A DNA stretch of 64,000 bases from Corynebacterium glyciniphilum AJ 3170 (GTDB taxonomy: Bacteria > Actinomycetota > Actinomycetes > Mycobacteriales > Mycobacteriaceae). The notes below the pieces were generated by a model. The model made no database searches, was not told where the DNA came from, and saw only the letters and a program-made list of their open reading frames with translations. The stretch is taken from assembly GCF_007673095.1 (NCBI RefSeq), contig NZ_VDYZ01000009.1, positions 1 through 64,000 of the forward strand. The letters run 5' to 3'. Of this stretch, positions 44,537 through 53,384 are shown piece by piece. Position 1 is the stretch's first letter. Each line of letters starts with the position of its first letter. The position numbers were made by a program, and so were the translations under genes.

Positions 44537-44860
44537 GGTGGTCCTTACGTGGCCGATAGGAATGTAGTTGATATGACAACTTTTGCCGTCGTTGACTGTA
44601 CTCCTCCGTCCGACGTGGTGCACGGCCACACAAGCCCCGCCACGTCGCCGACACCTGTCGTCCACGTTCTGTCTGTGTCTCATCCTCCTCCCGTTCACCT
44701 CCCGGCCACCGGAACCCGCGAAACCGTCACCGCGCACCCCCGCTATGGTGGACTGGTCACAAAAATGCGTCCTGAGCAGACCATTACGATGGAAAAGCGG
44801 CTATCTTCATAGTGAAGCAGCGGGATCAACCCCTGTACTGACACCACCACGGAGAAAACC
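44537..44860. other. Intergenic divergent control region
   Basis: These 324 bases separate two divergent starts. I see the AAGGA site of the DoxX-like gene at the left, a possible -10 (TATCTT, 44802-44807) for the small repeat protein at the right, and a short palindrome CTTCATAGTGAAG beside it. No gene is convincing; the open frames here are shadows. Confidence 0.5.
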
Positions 44861-45130
44861 ATGTCGTTCATTCTTGAAATCCAGGAAATCGTGTGGGGCC
44901 CGATCAAGGACCTGTACCTCGAGTTCACCGCCGGCCTGCCTGTCTTCAACATCCCGCCGCTGGGCTCGTCGTTCGGCGACATCAGCGTCGACCTCGGATC
45001 CTCCGGACTCGGTTCCTCTTTCGGTGACGCCAACCTGGGTTCCACCGACTTCGGTTCCACTTTCGGCTCCACCAACGGCGACCAGAACCTCGGTTCCTCC
45101 GGCCTGCAGCTGCCGCCCCTCGGTTCCTGA
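44861..45130 (+). CDS. Small Gly/Ser/Phe-repeat protein, unknown
   Basis: An 89-residue protein with a GGAG site 6 bases before its ATG. The first 25 residues (SFILEIQEIVWGPIKDLYLE) look amphipathic and are not a signal peptide. From about residue 34 it consists of degenerate repeats built on LGSSFGD / GSTFGST, and it ends PPLGS, repeating the PPLGSS that opens the repeat zone. I know no family for it. Corynebacterial mycomembrane porins PorA/PorH are also short, signal-less proteins, so an outer-envelope role is a guess only. Confidence 0.6.
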   Translation: MSFILEIQEIVWGPIKDLYLEFTAGLPVFNIPPLGSSFGDISVDLGSSGLGSSFGDANLGSTDFGSTFGSTNGDQNLGSSGLQLPPLGS

Positions 45131-45158
45131 GAGACGGTCTGGGACTGGCCCCGGGGAG

Positions 45159-46928
45159 TCAGTCACCAGTGGCGACGCCGGTGAAATCACTGACCTTTCC
45201 TGAGCCACCGAAGATCCAGGAGACCAGAATCGCTCCCGGGTCCACCACGCCCTGGGACGCCGCACCGACGTAGCTGGCACGGCCTTTCTTCGCGACCATC
45301 TCGCGAGTCCGCTCGGCGCCCTCGGCCGCTGCGGCGTGGCAGGCCTCCAGCGCATCGCTGAAATCGGTGTGCTCCGCGTCGAGTTCCGCGGCAGCGTCGG
45401 CAGCGGGGATCAGGGCATCGATCAGCGTATTGTCCCCCTGTTCCGCCCCACCGAGATCCGTGATGGCCCGGTGTGCCGCCTCGAGCCCGGAGGCAAGCCC
45501 GGCAACCGGGGAGTCCGCCTGCCCCATGGCGGTGCCGAGCTCGCGGAACAGTGTGCCGAGCACCGCCCCCGAGGTACCTCCCGCGCGAATCAGCAGACGG
45601 TGCCCCAGAGCCTCCAGCACCTCGGCGTCCGTCCCCCGCAACGGGAGGGAGAGTCCTCCGAAAGCGGCGTCCATGTTCTGACCGAAGTCGCCGTCGCCGG
45701 CGAGACGGTCGAGCTCGGTGAGGTCGTCGGTGGCACCCTGCACGCGCCCGACGAAGTCGCTGAGCCAGCGGTTCTCCTCACCGGAGTCCGGCAGATCATC
45801 ATCGAAGTCCGTCGCTGCCGGGACATACTCCAGGGGCGCGCCGCGACCGCCGAGAACACGGGGCCATCCCGGCGCCGCCGTCGGGGCGTCAAGGAGTTCC
45901 ACCAGTTCGTCCATGGCGTCCCCCACCGAGGTCAGCGTGAGGGACACTCCCGCCATGTTCACCGACGTGGTGTACGTCCCCACCATCGCCCGGCGGACCG
46001 TCACGCCTCTATCGCCGAGTTGCCGCAGGACGGAGCCGAAGACCAGGGACAGTTCCAGCGGCGTCGTCCCGCCGAGGCCGTTGACGAGGCAGACCACCTC
46101 GGAACCGTCATGCAGTGCCAGGGCCTCACCGATGCCGTCCAGGAGTCGGGCGACGACCTCGTCAGCGGTCTCCACATCGACACGGTCGACACCGCGCTCG
46201 CCGTGAATCCCCACACCGACCTCCATCTTCCCGTCCGGAAGATCGAAGGTGTCGCGCCCGCTCGTCGGAAGATGCCCGGGGGCCAGGGCCACCGCCATGC
46301 TGCGCGAGCTGTCCGCCACCCACTGACCGATGTCGGCGACCCGGTCGATGCTGTCGCCACGGTGTGCCGCGGCGCCGGTGGCTTTCTCCACGAGGATCGT
46401 GGCACCGGTCCCCCGTCGCCCCGGACCGCCCCCGCCGTTGCCGTCGTCACCGTCGTCACCGTCGTCACCATCAGCGAGGTCGGTCGCCACGTCGTCGTCG
46501 ACGAGCACGGCCCGAGTGGCGACGTCGTCGAGCGCCTGCCTGGCGACGGTGAAGTTCATGACGTCGCCGGTGTAGTTCTTCACCACGTGCACCACCCCCG
46601 CGCCCTGGTCGGCCCAGCGCGTCGCCTCGGCGATCTGCACGGCATTCGGCGAGGTGAACAACAGTCCCGGGCAGACCGCCGCGAGCATGCCGGCGCCGAT
46701 GAACCCGGCGTGCATCGGTTCGTGCCCGGAGCCGCCACCGGAGATGACGGACACCGCCGGTTCGCCGGACGCGGTGGTCACCGCGGAAGCGCGGCCGATG
46801 AAGCCGCTGTCGTGCCATTCTGCGTCCGGATGGGAGGCGATGAAGCCGCCAAGAGCCTCCGAGAGGAAGTCTGAGGGGTTGTTGCGGAAGGAGCGGAGAG
46901 GAATCTGCTGGGAGTCAGAGTCAGACAT
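45159..46928 (-). CDS. Dihydroxyacetone kinase, fused DhaK-DhaL (ATP-dependent)
   Basis: Phosphorylates dihydroxyacetone to DHAP. The 589-residue protein joins the DhaK domain (about 1-345) and the DhaL domain (about 390-589), the ATP-using DAK type. DhaK shows VISGGGSGHEPMHAGFIG and GVGIHGERG, whose His binds the substrate covalently; DhaL shows LAGDGDFGQNM, the Mg-ADP-binding Asp motif. A low-complexity insert, GDDGDDGDDG plus a Gly run, lies at about 155-175. The ATG at 46928 is preceded by a TACACT -10 (46937-46942, minus). It is divergent from glycerol dehydrogenase. Confidence 0.93.
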   Translation of the reverse strand: MSDSDSQQIPLRSFRNNPSDFLSEALGGFIASHPDAEWHDSGFIGRASAVTTASGEPAVSVISGGGSGHEPMHAGFIGAGMLAAVCPGLLFTSPNAVQIAEATRWADQGAGVVHVVKNYTGDVMNFTVARQALDDVATRAVLVDDDVATDLADGDDGDDGDDGNGGGGPGRRGTGATILVEKATGAAAHRGDSIDRVADIGQWVADSSRSMAVALAPGHLPTSGRDTFDLPDGKMEVGVGIHGERGVDRVDVETADEVVARLLDGIGEALALHDGSEVVCLVNGLGGTTPLELSLVFGSVLRQLGDRGVTVRRAMVGTYTTSVNMAGVSLTLTSVGDAMDELVELLDAPTAAPGWPRVLGGRGAPLEYVPAATDFDDDLPDSGEENRWLSDFVGRVQGATDDLTELDRLAGDGDFGQNMDAAFGGLSLPLRGTDAEVLEALGHRLLIRAGGTSGAVLGTLFRELGTAMGQADSPVAGLASGLEAAHRAITDLGGAEQGDNTLIDALIPAADAAAELDAEHTDFSDALEACHAAAAEGAERTREMVAKKGRASYVGAASQGVVDPGAILVSWIFGGSGKVSDFTGVATGD

Positions 46929-47045
46929 GTCCGCCGAGTGTAGCCGTGTATCGCCGGAGCCTCCGGCCGTGACTGACGTCGTCACGATCGCCGGAAGACG
47001 CCTAGGGTGGAGGCCGCTCATCGACCCTCACCAAAGGATGGACGC

Positions 47046-48164
47046 ATGACTGACAAATTGTTCACCAGCCCCGCCCGCTATGTCCAGGGCATCGACCTCA
47101 TCGACCGGGCCGCCGGGTATCTCCGCCCCCTCGGCACGTCACCGCTGATCATCGCCGACGACGTCGTGTGGGGGATCGCCGGGGAGAAGCTGCAGGAGTC
47201 ACTCAGCTCGGACGGGCTCGACCCGGCACACGAGATCTTCGGCGGTGAAGCCTCCATGACCGAGATCGACCGGATCACGGAGAAGGCGCGGTCCGGCGGG
47301 AACGACGTCATCATCGGGCTGGGCGGAGGAAAGACCATCGACACCGCCCGCGCGGTGGCCGACCACGCGTCCCTGCCCGTCGCGGTGTTCCCCACGGCGG
47401 TCTCCGCGGACGCCCCCACCGCCCGGGTGTCGGTGATCTACACCGACGACGGCGTCTTCGACTCCTACCTGTTCTACGACCGTAACCCGGACCTCATCGC
47501 CATCGACACCCGCGTGATCGCGAACGCGCCGGTCCGGACGCTGCGTTCCGGCATCGGTGACGCTCTCGCCACCTCCGTCGAGGCACGCGCGGTCAACCGG
47601 GCGAACTCTCGTCGGATGGACGACACCGCACGTCCCACCTTGGCCGGGCTGGCACTGGCCGAGAAATGCGAGGAGACGTTGTTCGCCTATGCGCACCAGG
47701 CGCTCCGGGACAATGAGGCGCACGTGGTCAGCCGTGCGCTGGAGAACATCTGTGAGGCCAACACCCTCCTGTCGGGCCTGGGCTTCGAGAACGGTGGCCT
47801 GGCTGCGGTGCACGCCATCCACAACGGCTTCACGGCACTGGACGGCGACATCCACCACATGACCCACGGCGAGAAGGTCGCCTTCGGTATCGGGGTGCAG
47901 CTCATGCTGGAAGGCGCGGCTGAGAGTGAGGCCGACCGGTACATCGGCTTCCTGCAGTCCGTCGGCCTCCCGACGACCTTGGCGGAGATCCACCTGACGG
48001 ACGCCAGTGACGATGACCTGCGTCGGATCGCCGAGCTGGCCTGCTCCGACGGCGAGACGCTCAAGCAGATGCCCGGCGAGTACACCACCACCGACGTGGT
48101 CGAGGCGATCAAGGCCGCCGATCTCTACGCCCGCGGACTGAAGGAGCGCACGGGGCTCTCCTGA
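47046..48164 (+). CDS. gldA: Glycerol dehydrogenase
   Basis: An NAD-dependent, iron-type-superfamily dehydrogenase oxidising glycerol to dihydroxyacetone. The 372-residue protein has SPARYVQGIDLIDRAAGYL at the N-terminus, GLGGGKTIDTARAVAD (NAD-binding, about 96-111), the ASVSADAPTA-like segment, and metal-site His residues in AAVHAIHNGFT and MTHGEKVAFG. An AAAGGA site is 7 bases before the ATG. With the divergent DHA kinase it makes a complete glycerol to DHAP route. The 3' end overlaps the opposite-strand DUF418 gene by 40 bases. Confidence 0.93.
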   Translation: MTDKLFTSPARYVQGIDLIDRAAGYLRPLGTSPLIIADDVVWGIAGEKLQESLSSDGLDPAHEIFGGEASMTEIDRITEKARSGGNDVIIGLGGGKTIDTARAVADHASLPVAVFPTAVSADAPTARVSVIYTDDGVFDSYLFYDRNPDLIAIDTRVIANAPVRTLRSGIGDALATSVEARAVNRANSRRMDDTARPTLAGLALAEKCEETLFAYAHQALRDNEAHVVSRALENICEANTLLSGLGFENGGLAAVHAIHNGFTALDGDIHHMTHGEKVAFGIGVQLMLEGAAESEADRYIGFLQSVGLPTTLAEIHLTDASDDDLRRIAELACSDGETLKQMPGEYTTTDVVEAIKAADLYARGLKERTGLS

Positions 48165-49246
48165 CGCGCCGGTCCGTCCTGCGTCCGGGCGGGGACGAGT
48201 TCCCACCGTGTCGCGCACCGCCAGACCCACTCGACGGGCCCGTACCGGAAGAAGCGCAGCCACACGGCGCTGGCGAGTACCTGCACGACCAGGATCCCGA
48301 CAGTCGCCACCGGCAGCCACCAGAGGTTGGTCAACTGTGTGTCCGGGAAGACGTGAAGAAGGATCTGCACCACTGCGGAGGCGGCAAGGTAGTTGGTCAG
48401 TGCCGTGCGTCCCAGGACGGAGAACGGGGTGCTGACCACGGTGTCCCTGCTACCACAGGCCCGCCAGAGCAGTGACAGCCCGGTGACGACGGCCACTGCG
48501 GTGAACAACCCGGCGAAACCGCCCACACGGTCGAGGGCGTCCGGGTCCGGGAGGACGTCAGCGTTCATCATCGAGTTCTGGAGGATGCTGAGCACCGCCC
48601 CTGCCACGGCCGACGCCGCGAACACGAACGCGGCGGTGACGACGTCCCGCCGTCGCGTCGATTCGAGCCACTGCGGGAGCCCGAACTGGGCGGCGCCGAA
48701 ACCGGCGACCATCATCGTCGCTGCAATCAAGGGGCTGTTGCCCCACATCCAGTAGGCCACCAGTGTCCCGACGATGCCGAATGCCAGCACCGGGCCCCTG
48801 GGGAGGAACAGGGCCGGCACGACCAGGACCAGTGCGATGACGGCGTACATCGTGAGAATGTCCCCGCTGTACAGCAGGAACAGGTTCAGCAGCCCGATGG
48901 GCAACAGCGTCGCGAAACGGCGGACCATCAGCCAGCGGGCCGCGCGGACCGGCATCCTGCGCTGCGTGGAGCTGTAGAGCAGCCACGCGCTGACCCCGAA
49001 AAGAAAGGCGAAGATCGGCACGAAGCGACCCTGAATCACCACATCGTAGAAGCGTAGGACGGGGTGGTGCAGGTCAGCGTTCTCCGTCCAGCGGTAGAGC
49101 AGGTCGCGGAGGTTGACGAAGAGGATGCCGCACAGTGCGACTCCCCTGAGGACGTCGAGGAAACCGTAGCGTCCGACAGTGACGGTTGGCCCGGTGTCCT
49201 GTCCTGCGTGTGGACCGGTCCGGGGTGAGGTTGCTGCCGTGGTCAC
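48125..49246 (-). CDS. DUF418 family membrane protein
   Basis: A 373-residue integral membrane protein with about ten spans. The start RYGFLDVLRGVALCGILFVN and the C-terminal LWWLPVATVGILVVQVLASAVW followed by RYGPVEWVWRCAT are the hallmarks of DUF418. That group is related to the acyltransferase-3/HGSNAT-like membrane families. Its function is unproven. A GTG start at 49246 has AGGAG 7 bases upstream. Confidence 0.88.
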   Translation of the reverse strand: MTTAATSPRTGPHAGQDTGPTVTVGRYGFLDVLRGVALCGILFVNLRDLLYRWTENADLHHPVLRFYDVVIQGRFVPIFAFLFGVSAWLLYSSTQRRMPVRAARWLMVRRFATLLPIGLLNLFLLYSGDILTMYAVIALVLVVPALFLPRGPVLAFGIVGTLVAYWMWGNSPLIAATMMVAGFGAAQFGLPQWLESTRRRDVVTAAFVFAASAVAGAVLSILQNSMMNADVLPDPDALDRVGGFAGLFTAVAVVTGLSLLWRACGSRDTVVSTPFSVLGRTALTNYLAASAVVQILLHVFPDTQLTNLWWLPVATVGILVVQVLASAVWLRFFRYGPVEWVWRCATRWELVPARTQDGPARQESPVRSFSPRA

Positions 49247-49383
49247 TGGGGGTCTCCTGACAGGGATGAAGTGGCTGAATCATCCAGAAGACTATTGCTG
49301 GCCGGTCCCTCCGGCATCGGTCCACGGACTGATCCTCGCCGGGTTTCGGTCTCCACCCGGGGTATGAGATGCGTCCCACATGA

Positions 49384-49390
49384 CTACCCT
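49384..49390 (+). promoter_or_regulatory. -10 element inside the annotated start of the lipoprotein gene
   Basis: TACCCT (49385-49390) lies 7 bases before an in-frame GTG at 49398. This argues that translation begins at that GTG, not at the ATG of 49380. Confidence 0.45.
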
Positions 49391-49397
49391 GACCTAT

Positions 49398-50087
49398 GTG
49401 GACACGTTACGCAGACACCACCTTGCCGCATTCGCTGCTCTCGGTTGTACTGCCGTACTGCTGGCCGGGTGCGCGCAGCAGGACGAGACGCCGACCGAGA
49501 CCGAGACGGTGATGAACACCGTGACGAACACCGTCGAAAACACGCCGGCACAGGACGACGGCGCGTCGTCGGAGGCGCCTGCCGAGCCCTCCGGCGACGC
49601 CACGGCCGATGCCTGCGAGGATGAATCAGTGGATAACCCGCTGACCGGGGAGGAACCGATTCCGGTGCTCGTGGCGGAGGAGGAGACTCCCGACATCTTC
49701 TTCCACTACACAGCGACTGACGATCAGACAGACCCCTGTGCTCCCTTGTCCTGGGTGGTGTTGAACGGCGGCAACGGTACAGCTGAGAACTCGAACGGTA
49801 CGGCGGGAAGCAGTCGCCAGGCCGTCGCACTGTTCGCAGAGGGCGAGCTCGTCACCGAGCCTGCCCCGATTCTCGCCCGGCGTATCGAGTCCGTTGACCG
49901 TATCGACGACAGCACAGTACGGGTGAATTACGCCTTCTTCGGTGACGCGCCAGCAGCGGCGGACCAGAACACCCCTGGATCGGCGACTTTTCATTGGGAC
50001 GGCAGCAGTGTAGAGGTCAGTGACAATACGATTCCCGTTGAACTCAATGAATCTGCTGAGACGCTGGACCTTGGATCTGTGACATAG
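49398..50087 (+). CDS. Secreted lipoprotein, LppP/LprE-like
   Basis: From GTG 49398 the protein has 229 residues (235 from ATG 49380). A lipoprotein signal LAAFAALGCTAVLLAGC ends in lipobox LAGC. A Thr/Glu-rich linker with repeats of TETET and NTVTNTVENT follows, and then a mature domain of about 150 residues. The DNPLTGEEPIPV and SWVVLNGGNGTAENSNGTA strings resemble the LppP/LprE family of actinobacterial lipoproteins, whose function is not known. It starts the stretch of small envelope proteins in the accessory region. Confidence 0.7.
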   Translation: MDTLRRHHLAAFAALGCTAVLLAGCAQQDETPTETETVMNTVTNTVENTPAQDDGASSEAPAEPSGDATADACEDESVDNPLTGEEPIPVLVAEEETPDIFFHYTATDDQTDPCAPLSWVVLNGGNGTAENSNGTAGSSRQAVALFAEGELVTEPAPILARRIESVDRIDDSTVRVNYAFFGDAPAAADQNTPGSATFHWDGSSVEVSDNTIPVELNESAETLDLGSVT

Positions 50088-50156
50088 GAGCTCAGAAAGA
50101 AGCGCCATCGGCCCGGGTGACGCAGCAATAATGACGAATAGGGAAAGAAGGAAAAC

Positions 50157-50537
50157 ATGCCTAGAATCCTGATTGTCGTCGCCGAACTCGTTATCGCTGT
50201 AACGCTCATCGTGTTGTTGAATGTCAGGGGCGGATCGGTCACCACCGATGACGTGACGCGGTGGCTGGATCGCGGCGCAACATGGTCCGTCTACGCTTTT
50301 CTTGTCACCTTGGGGCTGATCTTCATACGGAGAAGATACCTGTGGATAGAGGCGATAATCGTCGTCATCACCGTGCCTGTCACGATGTGGGCGTTGACGC
50401 CTACACCGGGCCCGGACATCGGCAGGGGTTTCGTGCTGATGCTCATCCCCGGGATCATGATCGGGTCGGCGGTGTCGTTGCTCTACAAGACCGGTTCTCT
50501 GGCGTTGTCGTGGGCGAGGAAGCGGAGGGCTCTATGA
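50157..50537 (+). CDS. Small membrane protein, unknown
   Basis: A 126-residue protein with four predicted spans (about 5-22, 38-58, 63-82 and 92-115) and short loops. It has an AAGGAA site before the ATG. Base composition here is visibly lower in G+C than the flanking core genes. It overlaps the next small membrane gene by ATGA, so the two are a unit. No family recognised. Confidence 0.7.
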   Translation: MPRILIVVAELVIAVTLIVLLNVRGGSVTTDDVTRWLDRGATWSVYAFLVTLGLIFIRRRYLWIEAIIVVITVPVTMWALTPTPGPDIGRGFVLMLIPGIMIGSAVSLLYKTGSLALSWARKRRAL

Positions 50538-50803
50538 GTACATCAGGTTCACTGACTTCACCCGCCAAGCCGTGGGTCGGCCTTGCCCTGCTGGTTGCCT
50601 CGCTGGCATGTTTGGTGTGGTCGCTGTTTAATCCGTTCGGTCTGGTGCTTTCTGCGATAGTGCTGTACCTGGCTATTCGTACGGCGCGACGCGGCGGTGA
50701 CAAACTCACCGTGTACTCTGCCTACGCCGCGGCGGCCATCGCCACAGTGACCCTGCTTCTCTTGCTCGTCGGTGGCATCGCGGTCTGGCTGACCACAGCA
50801 TAA
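50534..50803 (+). CDS. Small membrane protein, unknown
   Basis: An 89-residue protein with two or three hydrophobic segments (about 14-45 and 61-86). It is translationally coupled to the 126-residue protein upstream. It ends 8 bases before the end of an oppositely oriented small membrane gene. No family recognised. Confidence 0.68.
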   Translation: MSTSGSLTSPAKPWVGLALLVASLACLVWSLFNPFGLVLSAIVLYLAIRTARRGGDKLTVYSAYAAAAIATVTLLLLLVGGIAVWLTTA

Positions 50804-50811
50804 ATGGTTCA

Positions 50812-51081
50812 TCACGTGGTTTGCACCCCGGCCGACATGAGGAACAACAGAACGAACAAACTGAAAAGCGCCGGGATGGCGATAATCACGCAGACCGCCG
50901 TCCGCTTGAACGGCATGTCAGGGTGCGCTACAGCAGCTGCCACCAGCGATACGATATACAGCAGTATCGCCCACCCTGGATGCCCAGAAAACAGGACGAC
51001 GATGCTCGCGACAAAAGGAACAATAAACCACAGCGGGTTTTTCGACTGCCGCTGGTTGGCGGGGGTCGCACTGGAGTCCAT
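50812..51081 (-). CDS. Small membrane protein, unknown
   Basis: An 89-residue protein with about three spans. The start is placed at ATG 51081 because a TAGCGT -10 (51089-51094, minus) lies exactly 7 bases upstream; a GTG at 51090 would fall inside that element. The segment SKNPLWFIVPFVASIVVLF begins the hydrophobic part. No family recognised. Confidence 0.65.
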   Translation of the reverse strand: MDSSATPANQRQSKNPLWFIVPFVASIVVLFSGHPGWAILLYIVSLVAAAVAHPDMPFKRTAVCVIIAIPALFSLFVLLFLMSAGVQTT

Positions 51082-51108
51082 ACCTGGCACGCTACCTAAC
51101 CTGATCGA

Positions 51109-51357
51109 TCATTTCTCAGTCTCGCCACGCCGGAACACCGCATAGCTGATACCCAGCATCACAGCGACACCCACGACCACAACAAAAGCGGCCAACAGCA
51201 TTATGACGAGAACCGAGCCATCGACCATGCGCGCAATCGACAGACCGCCAGTCGCCACGATCAGGCCCGCGAGGGACGCATTTGCGCGTGCGAACTTTAC
51301 GCGGCGTGGGTCCGAATCATAAACCGTTACCTTAATGAAATCGCGAAACGTCGTCAT
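51109..51357 (-). CDS. Small membrane protein, unknown
   Basis: An 82-residue protein. A cytosolic, charged start (TTFRDFIKVTVYDSDPRRVK) is followed by two spans (about 28-45 and 50-73). A TACCGT -10 (51366-51371, minus) lies 8 bases before the ATG, so the mRNA is probably leaderless. It sits between another small membrane gene and a broken exporter. Confidence 0.65.
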   Translation of the reverse strand: MTTFRDFIKVTVYDSDPRRVKFARANASLAGLIVATGGLSIARMVDGSVLVIMLLAAFVVVVGVAVMLGISYAVFRRGETEK

Positions 51358-51407
51358 AGCTTTCAACGGTACGGACCGCACTTCCGCAGCCCCTCGAATG
51401 AGGGATG

Positions 51408-52048
51408 TCACGCCTCGACCAGAAGCATGTAGCCAGCCATGAGCAACAGCATTAGCCCGCCCACAGCCTTGATGACGGCGAGGCCCCGGGGCGCCCGCAT
51501 AATCCAGCCACGTGCCGCCAAAGCACAGACCACCCAGAAAGAATCCACGAGCGGACCGATCGCCAGCGGGAACAACGCCAACCAGATAAATGCTGGGTAC
51601 GTCGCCACATTCGCAGGCAGAAATCCGGGCACGATGGTGCCGTGCCGAACAAGATCGGCCCCTTGGGGTTCGTGACTCCGACAACGAGACCACTGAAAAA
51701 GGCACGTCGGAAACTCGTGGAGACCATCACCGTTTCCTGATCCTGCTCTTCACCTGACCATTCACGACGCGCCTCCCGCAGGTATGCGGCGGCGAGGATG
51801 GCAAGGACTGTCACACCGACGAGGACAAGCGCGGTCTGAAGCCAGTCCGTGCGCTGGAGCAGTTCACCCAGGACCAGTACCACGGCTGCTCCAATAGCCG
51901 CGAAGCCGACGGCGTTGCCGATCACGCTAAAGAACGCCGCACGGCGACCGGAGGCGAGCGTTTGGCCCACGATGTACAAGTTGCTGGGGCCGGGTACGGC
52001 TATCAGGACGAAGACGGTCACGGCGAGTGAAAGCGCAGCGCTGAGCAT
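51408..52048 (-). pseudogene. LysE family exporter gene with a frameshift
   Basis: The 5' part (from ATG 52048, with a GGAGG site upstream) reads SAALSLAVTVFVLIAVPGPSN, a normal LysE/RhtB start with the PGP motif, and continues to VVGVTNPKGPILFGT, the second family motif. The frame is then lost near 51640. The alternative frame continues the protein to 51408 with GFLPANVATYPAFIWLALFP and four more hydrophobic stretches. One missing base would explain it. All else looks intact, so the mutation is young or is a sequencing error. Confidence 0.75.
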
Positions 52049-52087
52049 GCGGGAGACCTCCGAAAAACAGGGAACTACATGGCGCAC

Positions 52088-52306
52088 GGGGTTGTTACAC
52101 GCGCCATCGCCACGCGCCCGACAGGTGAGTACCTGAAGCAGGAGCGTAGGGGTTCCGTAGGTCCATGACAGTCAGCGTAACCGACCAATCTTTCTGGTTC
52201 GCCTAGAATGAAGCGGTACATGACGATGGCACTGAAGGAAGTACTCCGTCCGCCGTGACGCCAGCACCCCGCGCCCAACAGCCCTGGGTGCGGACATGCG
52301 CCCCTT
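52088..52306. other. Intergenic stretch upstream of the broken acidic protein
   Basis: No convincing gene. The open frame of the downstream acidic protein extends back to a stop at 52256 without a good start codon, which suggests that its 5' end was lost here. Confidence 0.4.
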
Positions 52307-53319
52307 AACAAGGATTCGGACGGCAAGGTCGATGACGACGCAGTGCCTGCCACGGCGGAGGACGTCTCGGGCGAAGAGGTCAAAACCGCAGTCATGATCG
52401 ACGGTGAAGAACACTCGGTGAAGATCTCGGATCCCCGGTTGCTGGAGATGATGAACATCATCGGGGAGGAAGCTACCGAGGAAGAGCCGCTGGAGATTCT
52501 GGAGGCGGCCGCCGAGGCCGGCATCGAGTTGGAGAGCTACGGCGAGATGTTGGAGGATCCCACTAAGGCTAAGGCTGGTGATGTTGTGATTTCGACTAAG
52601 GGATCGGGCTTCTACCTCGGTAAGGGCGAAGTGCTCCTGGAGAGTGGCGAGGTCGTTCCGCTGAGCGAGGTTCTGGAGCTGCGACCCCCGCAGTCCGGGA
52701 TCTTCCGCCTGGAGCTCCCCGAACTCCCGGACGAGGTTGACCACGGCGACGGCGAGGAGCCCGAGGAAACCGCCGCCTCCGAACCCTCCGAGGGCGACGA
52801 GGCACCACCCACCGAGGAGTCCCCGGCCGGTGAGCCCCCATCGAGCCCACAGCCTCGGCGGCGGGCGGCGCGGCACCGGCCCCGGAGCCTGCACTGGAGC
52901 CGGAGGTGCTGCCCGACGCTGGCTTCGAGGCGGGCGAGATGCCGGATCCGGGGATTGCTCCCGAGTTCCAGGACCTCGACGGTGATGGGATCCCGGACGA
53001 CAACAACGGCAATGGGATCGTGGACTCGGAAGAGCCGCTGCCCAAGGCTGAGGTCCCTGTAGCGGAGGAGCCCGCGCCGGAGGCTCCCGAGGCTCCCGCC
53101 CCGGTGGAGGAAGCACCGGCCCCTGCTCCTGAGGACCAGGAGCCCGAGCCCGAGCAGGCCCCCGGGGAAGATACCCCTGAGGCCCCCGAGCCGCTGTTCG
53201 AGGGGACCGCGAACCTGGACCTCGACGGCGGTGGACTCCGCGCCAGCGGTTCCGCCACCACCCGCATCTCCGACGTGCCTTTCGAGGGCGAGGCTCTGGG
53301 AAGCCAGGAACGGCGCTAA
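52307..53319 (+). pseudogene. Acidic Pro/Glu-rich protein with calcium-type repeats, truncated and frameshifted
   Basis: The first frame (recognisable from about 52307, DSDGKVDDDAVPATAEDV) encodes an acidic protein with a folded segment, GDVVISTKGSGFYLGKGEVL, and then an acidic Pro/Glu tail. Near 52850 the frame shifts by one. The next frame continues the same composition with EPALEPEVLPDAGF, a thrombospondin-3-like calcium repeat DLDGDGIPDDNNGNG, and a long Pro/Glu/Ala tail to 53319. There is no good start; the first usable codon is GTG 52343. Both ends share D-x-D-G repeats. No family name can be given. Confidence 0.6.
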
Positions 53320-53340
53320 CCGTCCCGCAGCGGGGCGGCG

Positions 53341-53353
53341 TCAGATACTCTGA
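53341..53353 (+). promoter_or_regulatory. Promoter with palindrome ahead of the small-protein array
   Basis: TACTCT (53346-53351) is a good -10 element and lies inside the palindrome TCAGATACTCTGA. It could be the promoter and operator of the three tandem genes that follow. Confidence 0.4.
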
Positions 53354-53384
53354 CACTTCCCGCCCGCGCTAGGAAAGGACCGAG

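Noticed and set aside
46437..46474. Short tandem repeat seen as a possible CRISPR-like unit
   Set aside because: It is an in-frame coding repeat in the DHA kinase with no spacers.
45336..46874. 512-codon open frame opposite the DHA kinase
   Set aside because: It is a mirror of the kinase and has no recognisable features.
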